Part shown: positions 45,906 through 54,951 of the stretch, piece after piece
Layout: every line of letters starts with the position of its first letter
How positions within the stretch are numbered: the stretch's first letter is position 1
Origin: Sphingomonadaceae bacterium
GTDB taxonomy: Bacteria > Pseudomonadota > Alphaproteobacteria > Sphingomonadales > Sphingomonadaceae
NCBI GenBank assembly: GCA_029268145.1
Contig: JAJUHA010000002.1
Location: 62,001 to 126,000, forward strand
Length of the DNA: 64,000 nucleotides
Direction: 5' to 3'
Translations under genes and position numbers: made by a program
Notes under the pieces: model-generated
Seen by the model: only the letters and a program-made list of their open reading frames with translations
Database searches by the model: none
Told to the model about the DNA's origin: nothing

Positions 45906-46449
45906 GCACCAGCCACACCGCCCCCGGGCCGCCCTGCCGGCCCGGGGCCTGCCGGACGGCGGCGATCCGCGCTGAAAGTTCGGGCGCTCCCAGCCAGCGC
46001 GGCAGCTCGGCCCGGATGGCGCCGCGCCCGGGCCGGTCGCTCATGAGATCCGCCGGTGCCGGCCCCGGCAGGTCGCCCTTGCCGGTGATGACGAGCAACA
46101 GCCGTTCACCGCGATCGGCGGCGGCCAGCACCGTCCGCTCGAGGAGGGCGCGGGCGCCTTCCCGGCTGTGACCGTGCAGGTCGATCACCCGGTCGGGCCG
46201 GGCCTTGCCCGAGGCCAGCCGCCGGTCCCAGCTGGCGTCGAGCGTCTCGGCAGGCGGGGCGGAAGCGCCGGACCCTGGCGGCGAAGCGCGCGCCTTTCGT
46301 GCCCCCACGCTGCTCCGGTCGGGTCGCGCGGCGGGCGGGGGCGGCTCCTCGTCCGCATCGGGCAGGTCCGGCAGCGGCCGCCACGCCGTGACCGTCGCTG
46401 CCACCTGCCGCCACAGCGCCAGTTCCGCCGCCGTCAGCCGCCGGCTCAT
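45865..46449 (-). CDS. Smr-domain protein
   Basis: A protein of 194 residues: a Pro-rich disordered N-terminal half, then a small MutS-related (Smr) domain beginning RVIDLHGHSREGARALLERT, with LLLVITGKGDLPG and GAVWLVLRRAR. Smr domains act as nucleases on branched DNA or, in newer work, on RNA at stalled ribosomes. It overlaps mltA by ATGG-type coupling (46446-46449). The 3' end overlaps the PEPxxWA-CTERM gene on the other strand. Confidence 0.85.
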   Translation of the reverse strand: MSRRLTAAELALWRQVAATVTAWRPLPDLPDADEEPPPPAARPDRSSVGARKARASPPGSGASAPPAETLDASWDRRLASGKARPDRVIDLHGHSREGARALLERTVLAAADRGERLLLVITGKGDLPGPAPADLMSDRPGRGAIRAELPRWLGAPELSARIAAVRQAPGRQGGPGAVWLVLRRARTPRDAGGR

Positions 46450-47456
46450 GGTGCCCCCTTCGGCAGCAGGATAGTCGCGCGCGCCTCGGCCTGCTGGCCG
46501 CCGGCAAGGCGCCCGGCCTCGCTGCCCTCGCCAAAATAGATGTCGAACCGGTTGGCACCGCGAATCGCGCTGCCGGTGTCCGCGGCCACCAGCAGCCGCC
46601 GGAACGGCGTTCCATCGGCAAGCCGCGTCTCGAGCCGCACCAGCGCACCCATCGGCACGAGGGCCGGGTCCACGGCGAGGCTCGCCCCTGCCACCAGCCG
46701 GCTCCCCAGGGTGCCCACGGGAAACGGCCGGTCGTCGGGAATCCGCCGGAAGAAGATGAAGCGCGGGTTCTCGGCCAGCACGGCGTCGCGCGCGCCGGGG
46801 TTGGTGGCGAGCCAGGCGCGGATTTCCGCCATGCCCGCGCCTTCCGGGAGCGCGCCCCGCGCCCGCAGCACCCGCCCGATGGCGACATAGGGATGGCCAT
46901 TGTGGCCGGCGAACCCCAGCCGCAGCGCGCTGCCGTCGGGGAGCCGCGCCAGCCCGGAGCCCTGCACCTGGAGGAAGAAGAGGTCGATCGGGTCCATCCA
47001 CAGCAGCACGTCCGCCCGCCCGTCGAGCGCGCCGGCCATGATCTCCGCCCGTGTCGGGCAGCGGTCCCGGGTGCAGTCGAGGCCCGCAGGCGGCCCAAGC
47101 ACCGGCACGAGGCCGGGCGCCGCCGCCGTCTGCGCGCGATATTCGGGCACGAAGTAGCCGGTGGCGAAGCCGCGCCCGTCGGCAAGGCGCAGTTCGCGGA
47201 AATGGGCGGAGACGAACCGGTCGAACGTCTCGGCCGACGCGCCTTCCGCGTTCCGGCAGGGAAGGGCCCAGTCGGCGGTCGTCGTCAGCCCGGTCGCGTC
47301 GCGCCAGTCCGGAAGCCGGGTGCAGGCCGCGCGGAAGGCCGCGAGCGCGGCGGCTTCGGGCGCGAAGGGCGGGACGGCGGAACGGGGCTCCCGGCCCGTC
47401 GCGCATCCGGCAAGCAGGAGCCCGCAACCGATTGCCGCGGCCGCCCCCCGCCACAT
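46446..47456 (-). CDS. mltA: Membrane-bound lytic murein transglycosylase A
   Basis: Lipoprotein of 336 residues (lipobox LLAGC near residue 18), outer-membrane attached. MltA domain features: GYFVPEYRAQTAAAPG, LFFLQVQGSGLARLPDG, VGFAGHNG-type LRLGFAGHNGHPY, and the 3D domain with the catalytic Asp region LVAADTGSAIRGANRFDIYF. It is read in the order Tim44-like gene, mltA, smr, an arrangement common in this order. Confidence 0.93.
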   Translation of the reverse strand: MWRGAAAAIGCGLLLAGCATGREPRSAVPPFAPEAAALAAFRAACTRLPDWRDATGLTTTADWALPCRNAEGASAETFDRFVSAHFRELRLADGRGFATGYFVPEYRAQTAAAPGLVPVLGPPAGLDCTRDRCPTRAEIMAGALDGRADVLLWMDPIDLFFLQVQGSGLARLPDGSALRLGFAGHNGHPYVAIGRVLRARGALPEGAGMAEIRAWLATNPGARDAVLAENPRFIFFRRIPDDRPFPVGTLGSRLVAGASLAVDPALVPMGALVRLETRLADGTPFRRLLVAADTGSAIRGANRFDIYFGEGSEAGRLAGGQQAEARATILLPKGAP

Positions 47457-47465
47457 CGGCCCGGA

Positions 47466-48137
47466 CTATTCGGCGACGTCGGTCCCGACGACGAGCCACG
47501 CCGGATCGGGCGAGGTCACGTGGCGGCTGAAGGTCCAGACATCGTGCGTCTCGACGCTGGCGTCCGGGTTGCCTGCCACCACCGCGCCCGCGGAATCGCG
47601 GGTGACGGCCACGATCTCGGCATCGAACTGCACCGTCACCTCGGCCATGGAGCCGTTCATCCGCGCGCCGACGATCCGCACCTGGTCAACCTCGAGCAGG
47701 CGGTTCTCGACGGTGAGGCCGGCAGCCTTGCGCTCGGCCAGCGCGTGGCGGAAATTCTCCATCACCTCGTCCGAGACCAGTTCGGCAAGCTCCTCCTCGT
47801 CGCCGCGCCAGAAGGCCTCAAGCACCATCTGATAGGCCCCGCGCGCGCCGGCGATGAAGCGGTCGACATCGAAGCTGCGGTCGACCTTCCGAATCGAATC
47901 GAGGCCCGAGCGCACGCCCGAGCCCAGCGATGCCGGAAGGTCGGGGAGCGGCAGCGGCTCGGCCTCGCGGACCGTCCCGTTGGCGGCGGGCCGCGCCACT
48001 TCCGGGCCGCTTCCCCGGAACGGATCCGCCACCGGCTTCTCATGGCCGGTGCGGCGGCCGAGCACCTGGTAGAGCCTGAGCCCGATGAAGCCGGCAAGCA
48101 TCGCCAGGAAGACAATCTCGATCCATCCGCTCTGCAT
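47466..48137 (-). CDS. Tim44/TimA-domain protein
   Basis: A protein of 223 residues: one N-terminal membrane segment (IEIVFLAMLAGFIGLRLYQV) then a linker and a C-terminal Tim44-like domain (FDVDRFIAGARGAYQMVLEA then FWRGDEEELAELVSDEVMEN). Bacterial relatives are inner-membrane proteins; the mitochondrial homologue anchors the import motor. It is divergent from secB with 272 bp between, the usual alphaproteobacterial pairing. Confidence 0.9.
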   Translation of the reverse strand: MQSGWIEIVFLAMLAGFIGLRLYQVLGRRTGHEKPVADPFRGSGPEVARPAANGTVREAEPLPLPDLPASLGSGVRSGLDSIRKVDRSFDVDRFIAGARGAYQMVLEAFWRGDEEELAELVSDEVMENFRHALAERKAAGLTVENRLLEVDQVRIVGARMNGSMAEVTVQFDAEIVAVTRDSAGAVVAGNPDASVETHDVWTFSRHVTSPDPAWLVVGTDVAE

Positions 48138-48374
48138 CACATCCCGTGCCTTGCTGCCCGCCCAGTGCCACGGGGGCCGGCCTTCCGTCTGGAACCTTGG
48201 CACAAGATAGGGCGGCGCGACAGGGAGAAAAGAGCAGGCCTCGACGCGACGGCCCGCACGCTGCGCCTTGCCGCATGCGCCACCCGCTGCTAGCCGCCCT
48301 TCGCGCGGACCCGGCCTGACCTTGGAGAGACCGGGGCTCCGTTCCGAACATCCGCACCCAGAGCCTGCACCGAT

Positions 48375-48409
48375 AGTCCGCACCGAAAGTCCGCACCGAA
48401 AGTCCGCAC
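48375..48409 (+). repeat. 13-bp tandem repeat directly ahead of secB
   Basis: agtccgcaccgaa at 48375-48387 and 48388-48400, then agtccgcac running straight into the ATG at 48410. No Shine-Dalgarno sequence is visible, so the repeat occupies the place of the ribosome-binding site. Confidence 0.8.
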
Positions 48410-48919
48410 ATGGCCAGCATCACTCCCGAAGACGCCGAAGCCCTCGCCAATGGCGCCGATCTCGCCCCCCAGGCGGGGATCCTCGCCCAGTATGTGAAGG
48501 ATCTCTCCTTCGAGAATCCCAACGCCCCCGCATCGCTCCAGGGCCAGGGCCAGCCGAAGCTCGAGGTCTCGGTCAACGTGAACGCCCGCGCCGGCGACAA
48601 TGACATGTTCGAGGTCGAGCTGCGCATTTCCGCCAACGCGAAGAACCAGGACGACATGGCCCTGTTCGCGGTCGAGCTGCTCTACGCCGGCCTGTTCCGC
48701 CTCTCCGGTGCGCCGCGCGAGGCAATCGAGCCCTTCCTCCTCGTCGAGGCGCCGCGCATCCTCTTCCCCTTCGCCCGCCGCGTCATCGCCGACGCCGTGC
48801 GCGACGGCGGCTTCCCGCCGCTCATGCTCGACCCGATCGATTTCGGCGGGCTTTACATCCAGCAGCTGGAGGCCCGCCGCGGCGGGTCGGGCGAGGGCAG
48901 CATCGTCGGGAACGCCTGA
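48410..48919 (+). CDS. secB: Protein-export chaperone SecB
   Basis: Tetrameric chaperone that keeps preproteins unfolded and delivers them to SecA; 169 residues. FILAQYVKDLSFENPNAP-type N terminus (GILAQYVKDLSFENPNAP), LFAVELLYAGLFRL, and APRILFPFARRVIADAVRDG followed by GFPPLMLDPIDF, the SecA-contact region. The ATG is preceded by a 13-bp tandem repeat rather than by a ribosome-binding site. Confidence 0.95.
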   Translation: MASITPEDAEALANGADLAPQAGILAQYVKDLSFENPNAPASLQGQGQPKLEVSVNVNARAGDNDMFEVELRISANAKNQDDMALFAVELLYAGLFRLSGAPREAIEPFLLVEAPRILFPFARRVIADAVRDGGFPPLMLDPIDFGGLYIQQLEARRGGSGEGSIVGNA

Positions 48920-48947
48920 GCCGCGCGGACCAGGTCGAGGTTCGGCA

Positions 48948-50516
48948 ATGGCGCTCGTGCGCGCGGCTTCGACCGTCGGATCGCTGACCCTGCTGTCGCG
49001 CATCCTCGGCTTCACCCGCGATCTCCTGATGGCGCGCTACCTCGGCGCCGGGCTCGCCGCCGACGCCTTCCTCGTTGCCTTCCGGCTGCCCAACCTGTTC
49101 CGCTCGCTGTTCGCCGAGGGCGCTTTCTCGGCTGCCTTCGTTCCCATGGCCGCCGAGCGGCTCGAGCAGCCGGACGGCCGGGCTGCCGCCCGCCGCCTGA
49201 CCGAGCAGGCGCTGGCCTTCCTGCTCCCCATCCTGCTCGGCTTCACGGCCGTCATGCTCGTCGCCGCCGGCCCGGTGGTCTGGGCCATGACCGGCGGCTT
49301 CCGAGACGCCGGTCCGGAGAAGTTCGCGCTTACCGTGGAGCTGACCAGGCTGACCTTTCCCTACCTGATGCTGATCTCGCTCGTTGCGCTGCTTGGCGGC
49401 GTGCTCAACGCGATCGGCCGGTTCGCCGCCATGGCCGCAGCCCCGGTGCTGCTCAACCTGGCGCTCATATCGGCGCTCCTCCTCTTTCGCGGCAGCACCA
49501 GCGTGGAGACGGCGCGCGCGCTCGCAGCGGCCGTCAGCGTGGCCGGACTCCTCCAGTTCCTGTGGCTGCTCGCCTTCGTCCGCCGTGCCGGCATGGCGCC
49601 GCGCCTCGTCGTGCCGCGCCTGTCACCCGACGTGCGCACCCTGCTGCGGCGCATCGGCCCGGCAGCGATCGGGGCGGGGGCGACCCAGCTCAACCTCCTG
49701 GTCTCGACCGTGCTTGCCGCGCGCCTGCTTGCCGAAGGCTCGGTCAGCTACCTCTATTATGCCGACCGGCTGAACCAGCTTCCGCTCGGCCTCATCGGCG
49801 TCGGCATGGGTGTCGCGCTCCTCCCCACGCTCGCCCGCCTCATCGGCGCCGGCCGGGAGGATGCCGCGCTCCACCAGCAGAACCGTGCCCTCGAGTTCGC
49901 CCTGTTTCTCGCCATCCCGGCGGCGACCGCGCTCGTCGTCGCAGCCCTCCCCATCATCACGGCACTGTTCCAGCACGGCCGCTTCACGCCCGCGGACGCG
50001 GCAATGGCGGCGCGCGCGCTCATGGCCTTCTCGCTCGGACTCCCGGCCTACATCCTCGTCAAGGTGCTCACGCCCGGCTACCATGCCCGCGGCGACACCC
50101 GCACGCCGATGCGCTTCGCCCTGATTGCGATCGCGGCCAATCTCCTTGGCAATCTGCTCCTCATCTGGCCCTTCGGACATGTGGGAATCGCCCTTGCGAC
50201 TGCGCTTTCGGCCTGGCTTAACGTGGCCCTTCTCGCCCGCGGCCTCGGGCGCAGGGGCCGCCTTGCCCCTGATGCGGCGCTGCGCCGGGCGGTGCCGCGC
50301 ATGGCGCTTGCCGCTGCCGCCGTGGCCGGCTTCCTCCTCCTCGCCGGTCCGCCGCTCATGCCGCTCGCGCGGGGGGCGGCGTTGGAGCGCGCCGCTGCCA
50401 TGCTGCTGCTGGTCGGCGGGGGCGCTGCCATCTACCTCGGCCTCGGCACCCTCATCGGCGCCTGGCAGCCCCGCGCGCTTCTCGCGGCGCTGCGCCGCCC
50501 CCTTCCCACCCCCTGA
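48948..50516 (+). CDS. murJ: Lipid II flippase MurJ
   Basis: Inner-membrane flippase for lipid II, 522 residues with about fourteen hydrophobic segments. MATE/MVF-type motifs: SRILGFTRDLLMARYLGAGL, RLPNLFRSLFAEGAFSAAFV, and LPLGLIGVGMGVALLPTLAR. GAGG precedes ATG 48948. It lies 28 bp after secB and 6 bp before trpS. Confidence 0.95.
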   Translation: MALVRAASTVGSLTLLSRILGFTRDLLMARYLGAGLAADAFLVAFRLPNLFRSLFAEGAFSAAFVPMAAERLEQPDGRAAARRLTEQALAFLLPILLGFTAVMLVAAGPVVWAMTGGFRDAGPEKFALTVELTRLTFPYLMLISLVALLGGVLNAIGRFAAMAAAPVLLNLALISALLLFRGSTSVETARALAAAVSVAGLLQFLWLLAFVRRAGMAPRLVVPRLSPDVRTLLRRIGPAAIGAGATQLNLLVSTVLAARLLAEGSVSYLYYADRLNQLPLGLIGVGMGVALLPTLARLIGAGREDAALHQQNRALEFALFLAIPAATALVVAALPIITALFQHGRFTPADAAMAARALMAFSLGLPAYILVKVLTPGYHARGDTRTPMRFALIAIAANLLGNLLLIWPFGHVGIALATALSAWLNVALLARGLGRRGRLAPDAALRRAVPRMALAAAAVAGFLLLAGPPLMPLARGAALERAAAMLLLVGGGAAIYLGLGTLIGAWQPRALLAALRRPLPTP

Positions 50517-50522
50517 ACAGGC

Positions 50523-51545
50523 ATGTCCATGACGGCCAAGCGAATCGTCTCCGGAATCCAGCCCACGGGCCAGCTCCACCTCGGCAACTGGCTCGGCGCC
50601 ATCCGCAACTGGGTGCGGATGCAGGATGCGCTCGGACCGGACGATCGCGCCTTCTTCTTCATCGCCGACCTCCATGCCATCACGCTCCCGCAGGATCCGG
50701 CCGAGCTGCGCCGCGCGACGCGCGAGATCGCCGCTGCGCTCATCGCCTCGGGGATCGATCCGGCCCGCTCGGTCCTCTTCAACCAGGCCCAGGTGGCCGA
50801 GCACGCCGAGCTTGCCTGGGTGCTCGGCTGCACCGCGCGCATGGGCTGGCTGAACCGCATGACCCAGTTCAAGGAGAAGTCCGGCAAGGACCGCGAGGGC
50901 GCCTCGGTCGGCCTCTTCACCTACCCGGTGCTCCAGGCCGCCGACGTCCTCGTCTACAAGGCCACCCATGTGCCCGTCGGCGAGGACCAGAAGCAGCATC
51001 TCGAGCTTGCCCGCGACATCGCCATCAAGTTCAACACGGACCTCGGAGTCGAGGTGCTGGTGCCGCCCGAGCCGATCATTCCGCCCGAGGCGCCGCGGAT
51101 CCGCTCGCTGCGCGACGGCAAGGCCAAGATGTCCAAGTCCGACCCGTCGGAGCAGTCGCGCATCGCCCTGACTGACACGGCCGACGCCATCCGCCAGAAG
51201 ATCCGCCGCGCCAGGACCGACCCCGACCCGCTGCCCGAGACCGCCGCCGGGCTCGCGGGCCGCCCGGAAGCCCAGAATCTCGTCGGAATCCTCGCGGCCG
51301 TCACCGGCCGGACGATGGACGCAATCTGCGCCGAGTTCGCCGGCCAGGGGTTTGCCGCGTTCAAGCCGGTGCTGGCCGACGCCCTCGTCGCCGTGCTCGA
51401 GCCGCTGTCCGCCCGGTTCCGGGAGCTTCTCGCCGACCCTGCCGAGATCGACTCGATCCTGCGAACCGGGGCCGCGCGCGCCCGCGAGGTGGCGCAGGCG
51501 ACGGTCGCCGAAGTCCATGACGCCGTCGGCTTCCTGAAGCCGTGA
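50523..51545 (+). CDS. trpS: Tryptophanyl-tRNA synthetase
   Basis: Class I synthetase of 340 residues. HIGH equivalent in SGIQPTGQLHLGNWLGAI (TGQLHLGN), KMSKS in GKAKMSKSDPSEQS, and AADVLVYKATHVPVGEDQKQ, the tryptophan-pocket region. The start may be ATG 50523 or ATG 50529. It overlaps the following P1 peptidase gene by GTGA. Confidence 0.96.
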   Translation: MSMTAKRIVSGIQPTGQLHLGNWLGAIRNWVRMQDALGPDDRAFFFIADLHAITLPQDPAELRRATREIAAALIASGIDPARSVLFNQAQVAEHAELAWVLGCTARMGWLNRMTQFKEKSGKDREGASVGLFTYPVLQAADVLVYKATHVPVGEDQKQHLELARDIAIKFNTDLGVEVLVPPEPIIPPEAPRIRSLRDGKAKMSKSDPSEQSRIALTDTADAIRQKIRRARTDPDPLPETAAGLAGRPEAQNLVGILAAVTGRTMDAICAEFAGQGFAAFKPVLADALVAVLEPLSARFRELLADPAEIDSILRTGAARAREVAQATVAEVHDAVGFLKP

Positions 51546-52477
51546 GCGACCCCTGCGGCGATGCCTGGCTCCCCTCGCTTGCGGTCGGGCACGCTTCGTG
51601 CCCGACGGCCCGGACGGGTGTCACCGTCATCCTGCCCGGGGAACCGGCGGTCATGGCCGTCGATGTCCGCGGCGGGGGGCCGGGCACGCGCGAGACCGAT
51701 GCGCTCGATCCCGCCAACCTCGTCGAGCGCGCCCATGCCATCGTCCTTGCCGGCGGCAGCGTCTTCGGCCTTGCCGCCGCCGACGAGGTGGCGCTCCTCC
51801 TTGCCCGGCAGGGCCGGGGGCTCGCCCTTGGCGAAGGCGCGGCAGCGCTTCACGTGCCCGTCGTTCCCGCCGCCATCCTCTTCGATCTCCTGAACGGCGG
51901 TGACAAGGCCTTCGCGCGCGCCGACGGCCCCGAACCCCCCTACCGTCGCCTCGCGCGCGCGGCGCTCGCCGCGGCCGGTCCGTCGCCGGCCATGGGCCAG
52001 GTCGGTGCGGCCTACGGGGCGCGGGCCGGCAGCCGGCCGGGCGGCTTCGGCTGGGCCTCGGCCGCGCTCGACGAGGGCGGGCAGGTGCTCGCCCTGGTCG
52101 CCGTCAACAGCTTCGGCGAGGTCGAAGCCGGGGAACCGCCCGCTACGGGCGCCGTGCCCATGCCCAAGCGCCGCCCCATGGCCGGCCTCGACCGGCAGGA
52201 CGGAGCGGATGGCCTTGCCAACACGACGCTCGCCGTCGTCGCGACCGACCGGCCCCTCACCCGCGCCGCCGCCCGCCGCCTCGCCATGATGGCGCACGAC
52301 GGGCTTGCCCGCAGCATCCGCCCGATCCACACCCCCTTCGACGGGGACACGGTCTTCGCCCTGTCGGTCGCGACCGAGACGCCTCCGGCGGTTGCGCCAG
52401 CCCTTCTCGCCGAGCTTGGCACCCGCGCGGCCGATTGTCTCGCCATCGCGGTTCGCCGGGCCGTCCTCCGCCCTTGA
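51542..52477 (+). CDS. P1-family (DmpA/NylC-like) N-terminal-nucleophile peptidase
   Basis: Precursor of 311 residues that would self-cleave at Asn227-Thr228 (GLANTTLAVVATD), making Thr228 the catalytic N terminus; relatives are aminopeptidases and amide (nylon oligomer) hydrolases. LAGGSVFGLAAADEV and MGQVGAAYGARAG are typical family segments. The start is GTG 51542, overlapping trpS. It has no signal peptide, so cytoplasmic. Confidence 0.87.
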   Translation: MSDPCGDAWLPSLAVGHASCPTARTGVTVILPGEPAVMAVDVRGGGPGTRETDALDPANLVERAHAIVLAGGSVFGLAAADEVALLLARQGRGLALGEGAAALHVPVVPAAILFDLLNGGDKAFARADGPEPPYRRLARAALAAAGPSPAMGQVGAAYGARAGSRPGGFGWASAALDEGGQVLALVAVNSFGEVEAGEPPATGAVPMPKRRPMAGLDRQDGADGLANTTLAVVATDRPLTRAAARRLAMMAHDGLARSIRPIHTPFDGDTVFALSVATETPPAVAPALLAELGTRAADCLAIAVRRAVLRP

Positions 52478-52528
52478 AGCGCAGCGCCCGCTCGGCCACA
52501 TGGATGGCGCGGCAGCAAGAGGCCCGAC

Positions 52529-53083
52529 ATGCTGATCCAGACCGAAACCACGCCCAACCCCGCCACGCTCAAGTTCCTGCCCGGGCGGCTGGTGGCGGGA
52601 AGCCGGACCCATGACTTCGCCGACGCCGAGGCGGCGGAGGCCTCGCCGCTCGCCCGCGCCCTGTTCGCGCTGGGCGATGTCGAGCGGGTCTTCTTCGGCG
52701 AGGACTTCGTGACCGTGACGAAGGCGCCGGGCAGCGCCGACTGGGCGAGCCTCAAGCCGGACATCCTCGCCGTGCTTGCCGACCATTTCGCCAGCGGTGC
52801 GCCGCTCGTCGTCGGCGAGCAGGCCGAGGCCGAGACCTTCGACAATCCCGAGGACGCCGCGATCGTCGCCCAGATCCGCGAGCTGCTCGACACCCGCGTC
52901 CGCCCCGCCGTCGCCGGCGATGGCGGTGACATCATCTACCGCGGGTTCGACCGCGGCATCGTCTATCTGCACATGCAGGGAAGCTGTGCCGGCTGCCCGT
53001 CCTCGACCGCGACGCTGAAGGGCGGGATCGAGAATCTGCTCCGGCACTATGTGCCCGAGGTGGTCGAGGTTCGGGCCGTCTGA
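52529..53083 (+). CDS. NFU-type iron-sulfur cluster carrier (NifU C-terminal domain)
   Basis: A protein of 184 residues: an N-terminal Nfu domain (MLIQTETTPNPATLKFLPGR) and a C-terminal NifU domain with the cluster-binding C153xxC156 (GSCAGCPSS). It receives and delivers 4Fe-4S clusters, which would serve the many Fe-S enzymes here (MiaB, the radical SAM protein, ETF-QO). Its stop overlaps the next ATG (TGATG). Confidence 0.94.
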   Translation: MLIQTETTPNPATLKFLPGRLVAGSRTHDFADAEAAEASPLARALFALGDVERVFFGEDFVTVTKAPGSADWASLKPDILAVLADHFASGAPLVVGEQAEAETFDNPEDAAIVAQIRELLDTRVRPAVAGDGGDIIYRGFDRGIVYLHMQGSCAGCPSSTATLKGGIENLLRHYVPEVVEVRAV

Positions 53084-53673
53084 TGGGCTCCCCGCTCGCC
53101 GGCTCGGCGCTCGACCAGCTCTTCCGCGAAGCGCGCACCCAGTATGTGTGGAAGCCGGACCCCCTCCCGGACGGGACGCTCGAGGCGCTCTACGATCTCC
53201 TGAAGCTCGCGCCGACCTCGGCCAACTGCTCGCCCGCCCGCTTCCTCTTCTGCGCAAGCGCGGAAGCCCGCGCCCGGCTCGCCGCCTGCGCGATGGAGGC
53301 CAACCGGCCCAAGATCCTGGGGGCGCCCGTGACCGTCATCGTCGGCATGGACCTCGCGTTCCACGAACGGCTGCCCTTCCTCTTCCCCCACACCGATGCG
53401 CGGAGCTGGTTCGAGGGCAATCCGGCCCTCATCCGCGAGACCGCCTTCCGCAATGGCTCGCTCCAGGGCGCCTATCTCATTCTGGCGGCCCGCGCGCTCG
53501 GGCTCGACTGCGGCCCCATGTCCGGCTTCGACAAGGCTGCAGTCGATGCCGCCTTCTGGGCCGGAACCACGGTTGAGACCAATTTCCTGTGCGCGATCGG
53601 CCAGGGCACGGGCGAAGCCGTCTTCCCGCGCGCACCGCGCCTGCCCTTCGAGGAGGCATGCCGGATCCTCTGA
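53083..53673 (+). CDS. Nitroreductase-family protein, RutE/malonic-semialdehyde-reductase-like
   Basis: FMN-dependent oxidoreductase of 196 residues. LDQLFREARTQYVWKPDPLP and LYDLLKLAPTSANCSPARFL match the RutE/HadB subgroup; GPMSGFDKAAVDAAFW is its C-terminal signature. No other pyrimidine-degradation (rut) gene is nearby, so a detoxifying role is as likely. It overlaps both neighbours. Confidence 0.87.
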   Translation: MGSPLAGSALDQLFREARTQYVWKPDPLPDGTLEALYDLLKLAPTSANCSPARFLFCASAEARARLAACAMEANRPKILGAPVTVIVGMDLAFHERLPFLFPHTDARSWFEGNPALIRETAFRNGSLQGAYLILAARALGLDCGPMSGFDKAAVDAAFWAGTTVETNFLCAIGQGTGEAVFPRAPRLPFEEACRIL

Positions 53674-54293
53674 CCCGGTCGGGCGCCGGCCCCGGGGCGA
53701 CCCTCGCCATCGCCACTGGCCATGCCCTTTCGCTTGCCCTGGTCGAAGGCGCCAGAGTCCTCGCCTTCCACCACGCCGCGATGGCGCGGGGTCACGCCGA
53801 AGCGCTCATGCCCGCGCTTCGCGCCCTGCTCGCCGGCCGGCCGCGCCCGGCGGCGATCCGGGTCGAGACCGGGCCTGGCAGCTTCACCGGCCTACGGGTC
53901 GGGATTGCCGCTGCCCGCGCGCTGGCGCTGGCCTGGGGCTGCCCGGTGCAGGGCGTCGGCGCGATGCAGCTGGTCGCCGCCGCGGCGCAGGCGCGGGGCC
54001 ACGCCGGCCCGCTCCTCGTGCTCCTCGCCGCTCCGCGCGGCCAGGTCTGGGTGCAGCCGCTCGACGGGGCCGTGCCGCTCGGTCCGGCCGAAGCGCTCGC
54101 ACCCGGCGAGGCGCACGCCCGGCTCGCCGCCTGGCCGCACGCGGCAACCGGCTCGGGCCTCGCCCTTTTCGGGCGGCTGCCGGGCCCGGAGCTGGAGCCC
54201 GACGCCCGCCATGCCGGGCGCGTTCCCGACGCGCTGCTCGGCCCGCCGCTGCCGCTCTATGTCCGGCCGCAGCCGGAACCGGAGCCCGCCTGA
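53658..54293 (+). CDS. tsaB: tRNA threonylcarbamoyladenosine biosynthesis protein TsaB
   Basis: Partner of TsaD in the t6A37 modification of tRNA; 211 residues. ETGPGSFTGLRVGIAAARAL is the diagnostic motif. The N terminus ATLAIATGHALSLALVEGAR has the ASKHA strand, but with Ala-Thr-Gly where most TsaB proteins have the Asp-Thr-Ser pattern. ATG 53658 lies inside the end of the nitroreductase gene; the stop overlaps rimI (TGATG). Confidence 0.9.
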   Translation: MPDPLTRSGAGPGATLAIATGHALSLALVEGARVLAFHHAAMARGHAEALMPALRALLAGRPRPAAIRVETGPGSFTGLRVGIAAARALALAWGCPVQGVGAMQLVAAAAQARGHAGPLLVLLAAPRGQVWVQPLDGAVPLGPAEALAPGEAHARLAAWPHAATGSGLALFGRLPGPELEPDARHAGRVPDALLGPPLPLYVRPQPEPEPA

Positions 54294-54778
54294 TGGCGAC
54301 TGCGCGCGACGAGGGCTGGCGGCTGCACCGGGGCACGGCCGCCGACGCCCAGGCGGTCGAGCGGCTCTCGGCGATCGCCTTCGATCCGGCCTTCCGGGAG
54401 GCGTGGAGCGCCCAGCAGCTCGCCCGCGGGCTGGACGATCCGGGCGCCTTCCTTCTGCTGGCCCGCGATACCGGGGGCGCTGCCATCGGCTTCGCGCTGA
54501 CGCGCGCGGTCGCCGGCGAGGCCGAGCTGCTGCTGTGCGCCGTCGCGCCGGACTGGCGCCGGCGGGGCCTCGCGACGGCGCTGGTCGATGCGGCCATGGC
54601 AGAGGCCCGCGCCCGGGGCGCACATCGCCTCTTTCTCGAGGTCCGCGAGAGCAATGTTGGTGCACGAAACCTCTATCGGCGCCTTGGCTTCGTGCCGGTG
54701 GGGACAAGGCCTGGCTATTACAAATCTGTAACTGGAATTGCCGCTGCTGCCATCACGCTCAGTCTTCCCCTCGACTGA
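54293..54778 (+). CDS. rimI: Ribosomal-protein-alanine N-acetyltransferase RimI-like (GNAT)
   Basis: GNAT acetyltransferase of 161 residues. The acetyl-CoA loop is VAPDWRRRGLATALVDAAM (R/QxxGxG/A) and the C-terminal motif is LFLEVRESNVGARNLYRRLG then FVPVGTRPGYY, as in RimI. The tsaB-rimI pairing supports the assignment. It is followed by a 173-bp gap before mucR. Confidence 0.9.
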   Translation: MATARDEGWRLHRGTAADAQAVERLSAIAFDPAFREAWSAQQLARGLDDPGAFLLLARDTGGAAIGFALTRAVAGEAELLLCAVAPDWRRRGLATALVDAAMAEARARGAHRLFLEVRESNVGARNLYRRLGFVPVGTRPGYYKSVTGIAAAAITLSLPLD

Positions 54779-54922
54779 TCAGAGGGGATCATTGCCAACC
54801 GAAGACATGTCGCCGATCAGGATTGCGATTGTGCTTGCATTTCCTTCGAACATCGCGGCAGTGGGGTAGTCAGGGCAGCGCGAGGGCATGGTGTCCTCGG
54901 CCTGCTGCAGGCCCGGAAGCGT

Positions 54923-54937
54923 GTTTCGCGCCGAAAC
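54923..54937. promoter_or_regulatory. Palindrome just upstream of mucR
   Basis: GTTTCG-cgc-CGAAAC, perfect 6-bp arms, 15 bp before the mucR ATG. MucR/Ros proteins often regulate their own gene, so this may be an operator; inference only. Confidence 0.4.
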
Positions 54938-54951
54938 GAGGAAAGTGGAGA

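Noticed and set aside
50954-53257. Long minus-strand frame opposite trpS, the P1 peptidase and the NFU gene
   Set aside because: Antisense to three well-supported genes with their own starts and overlaps.
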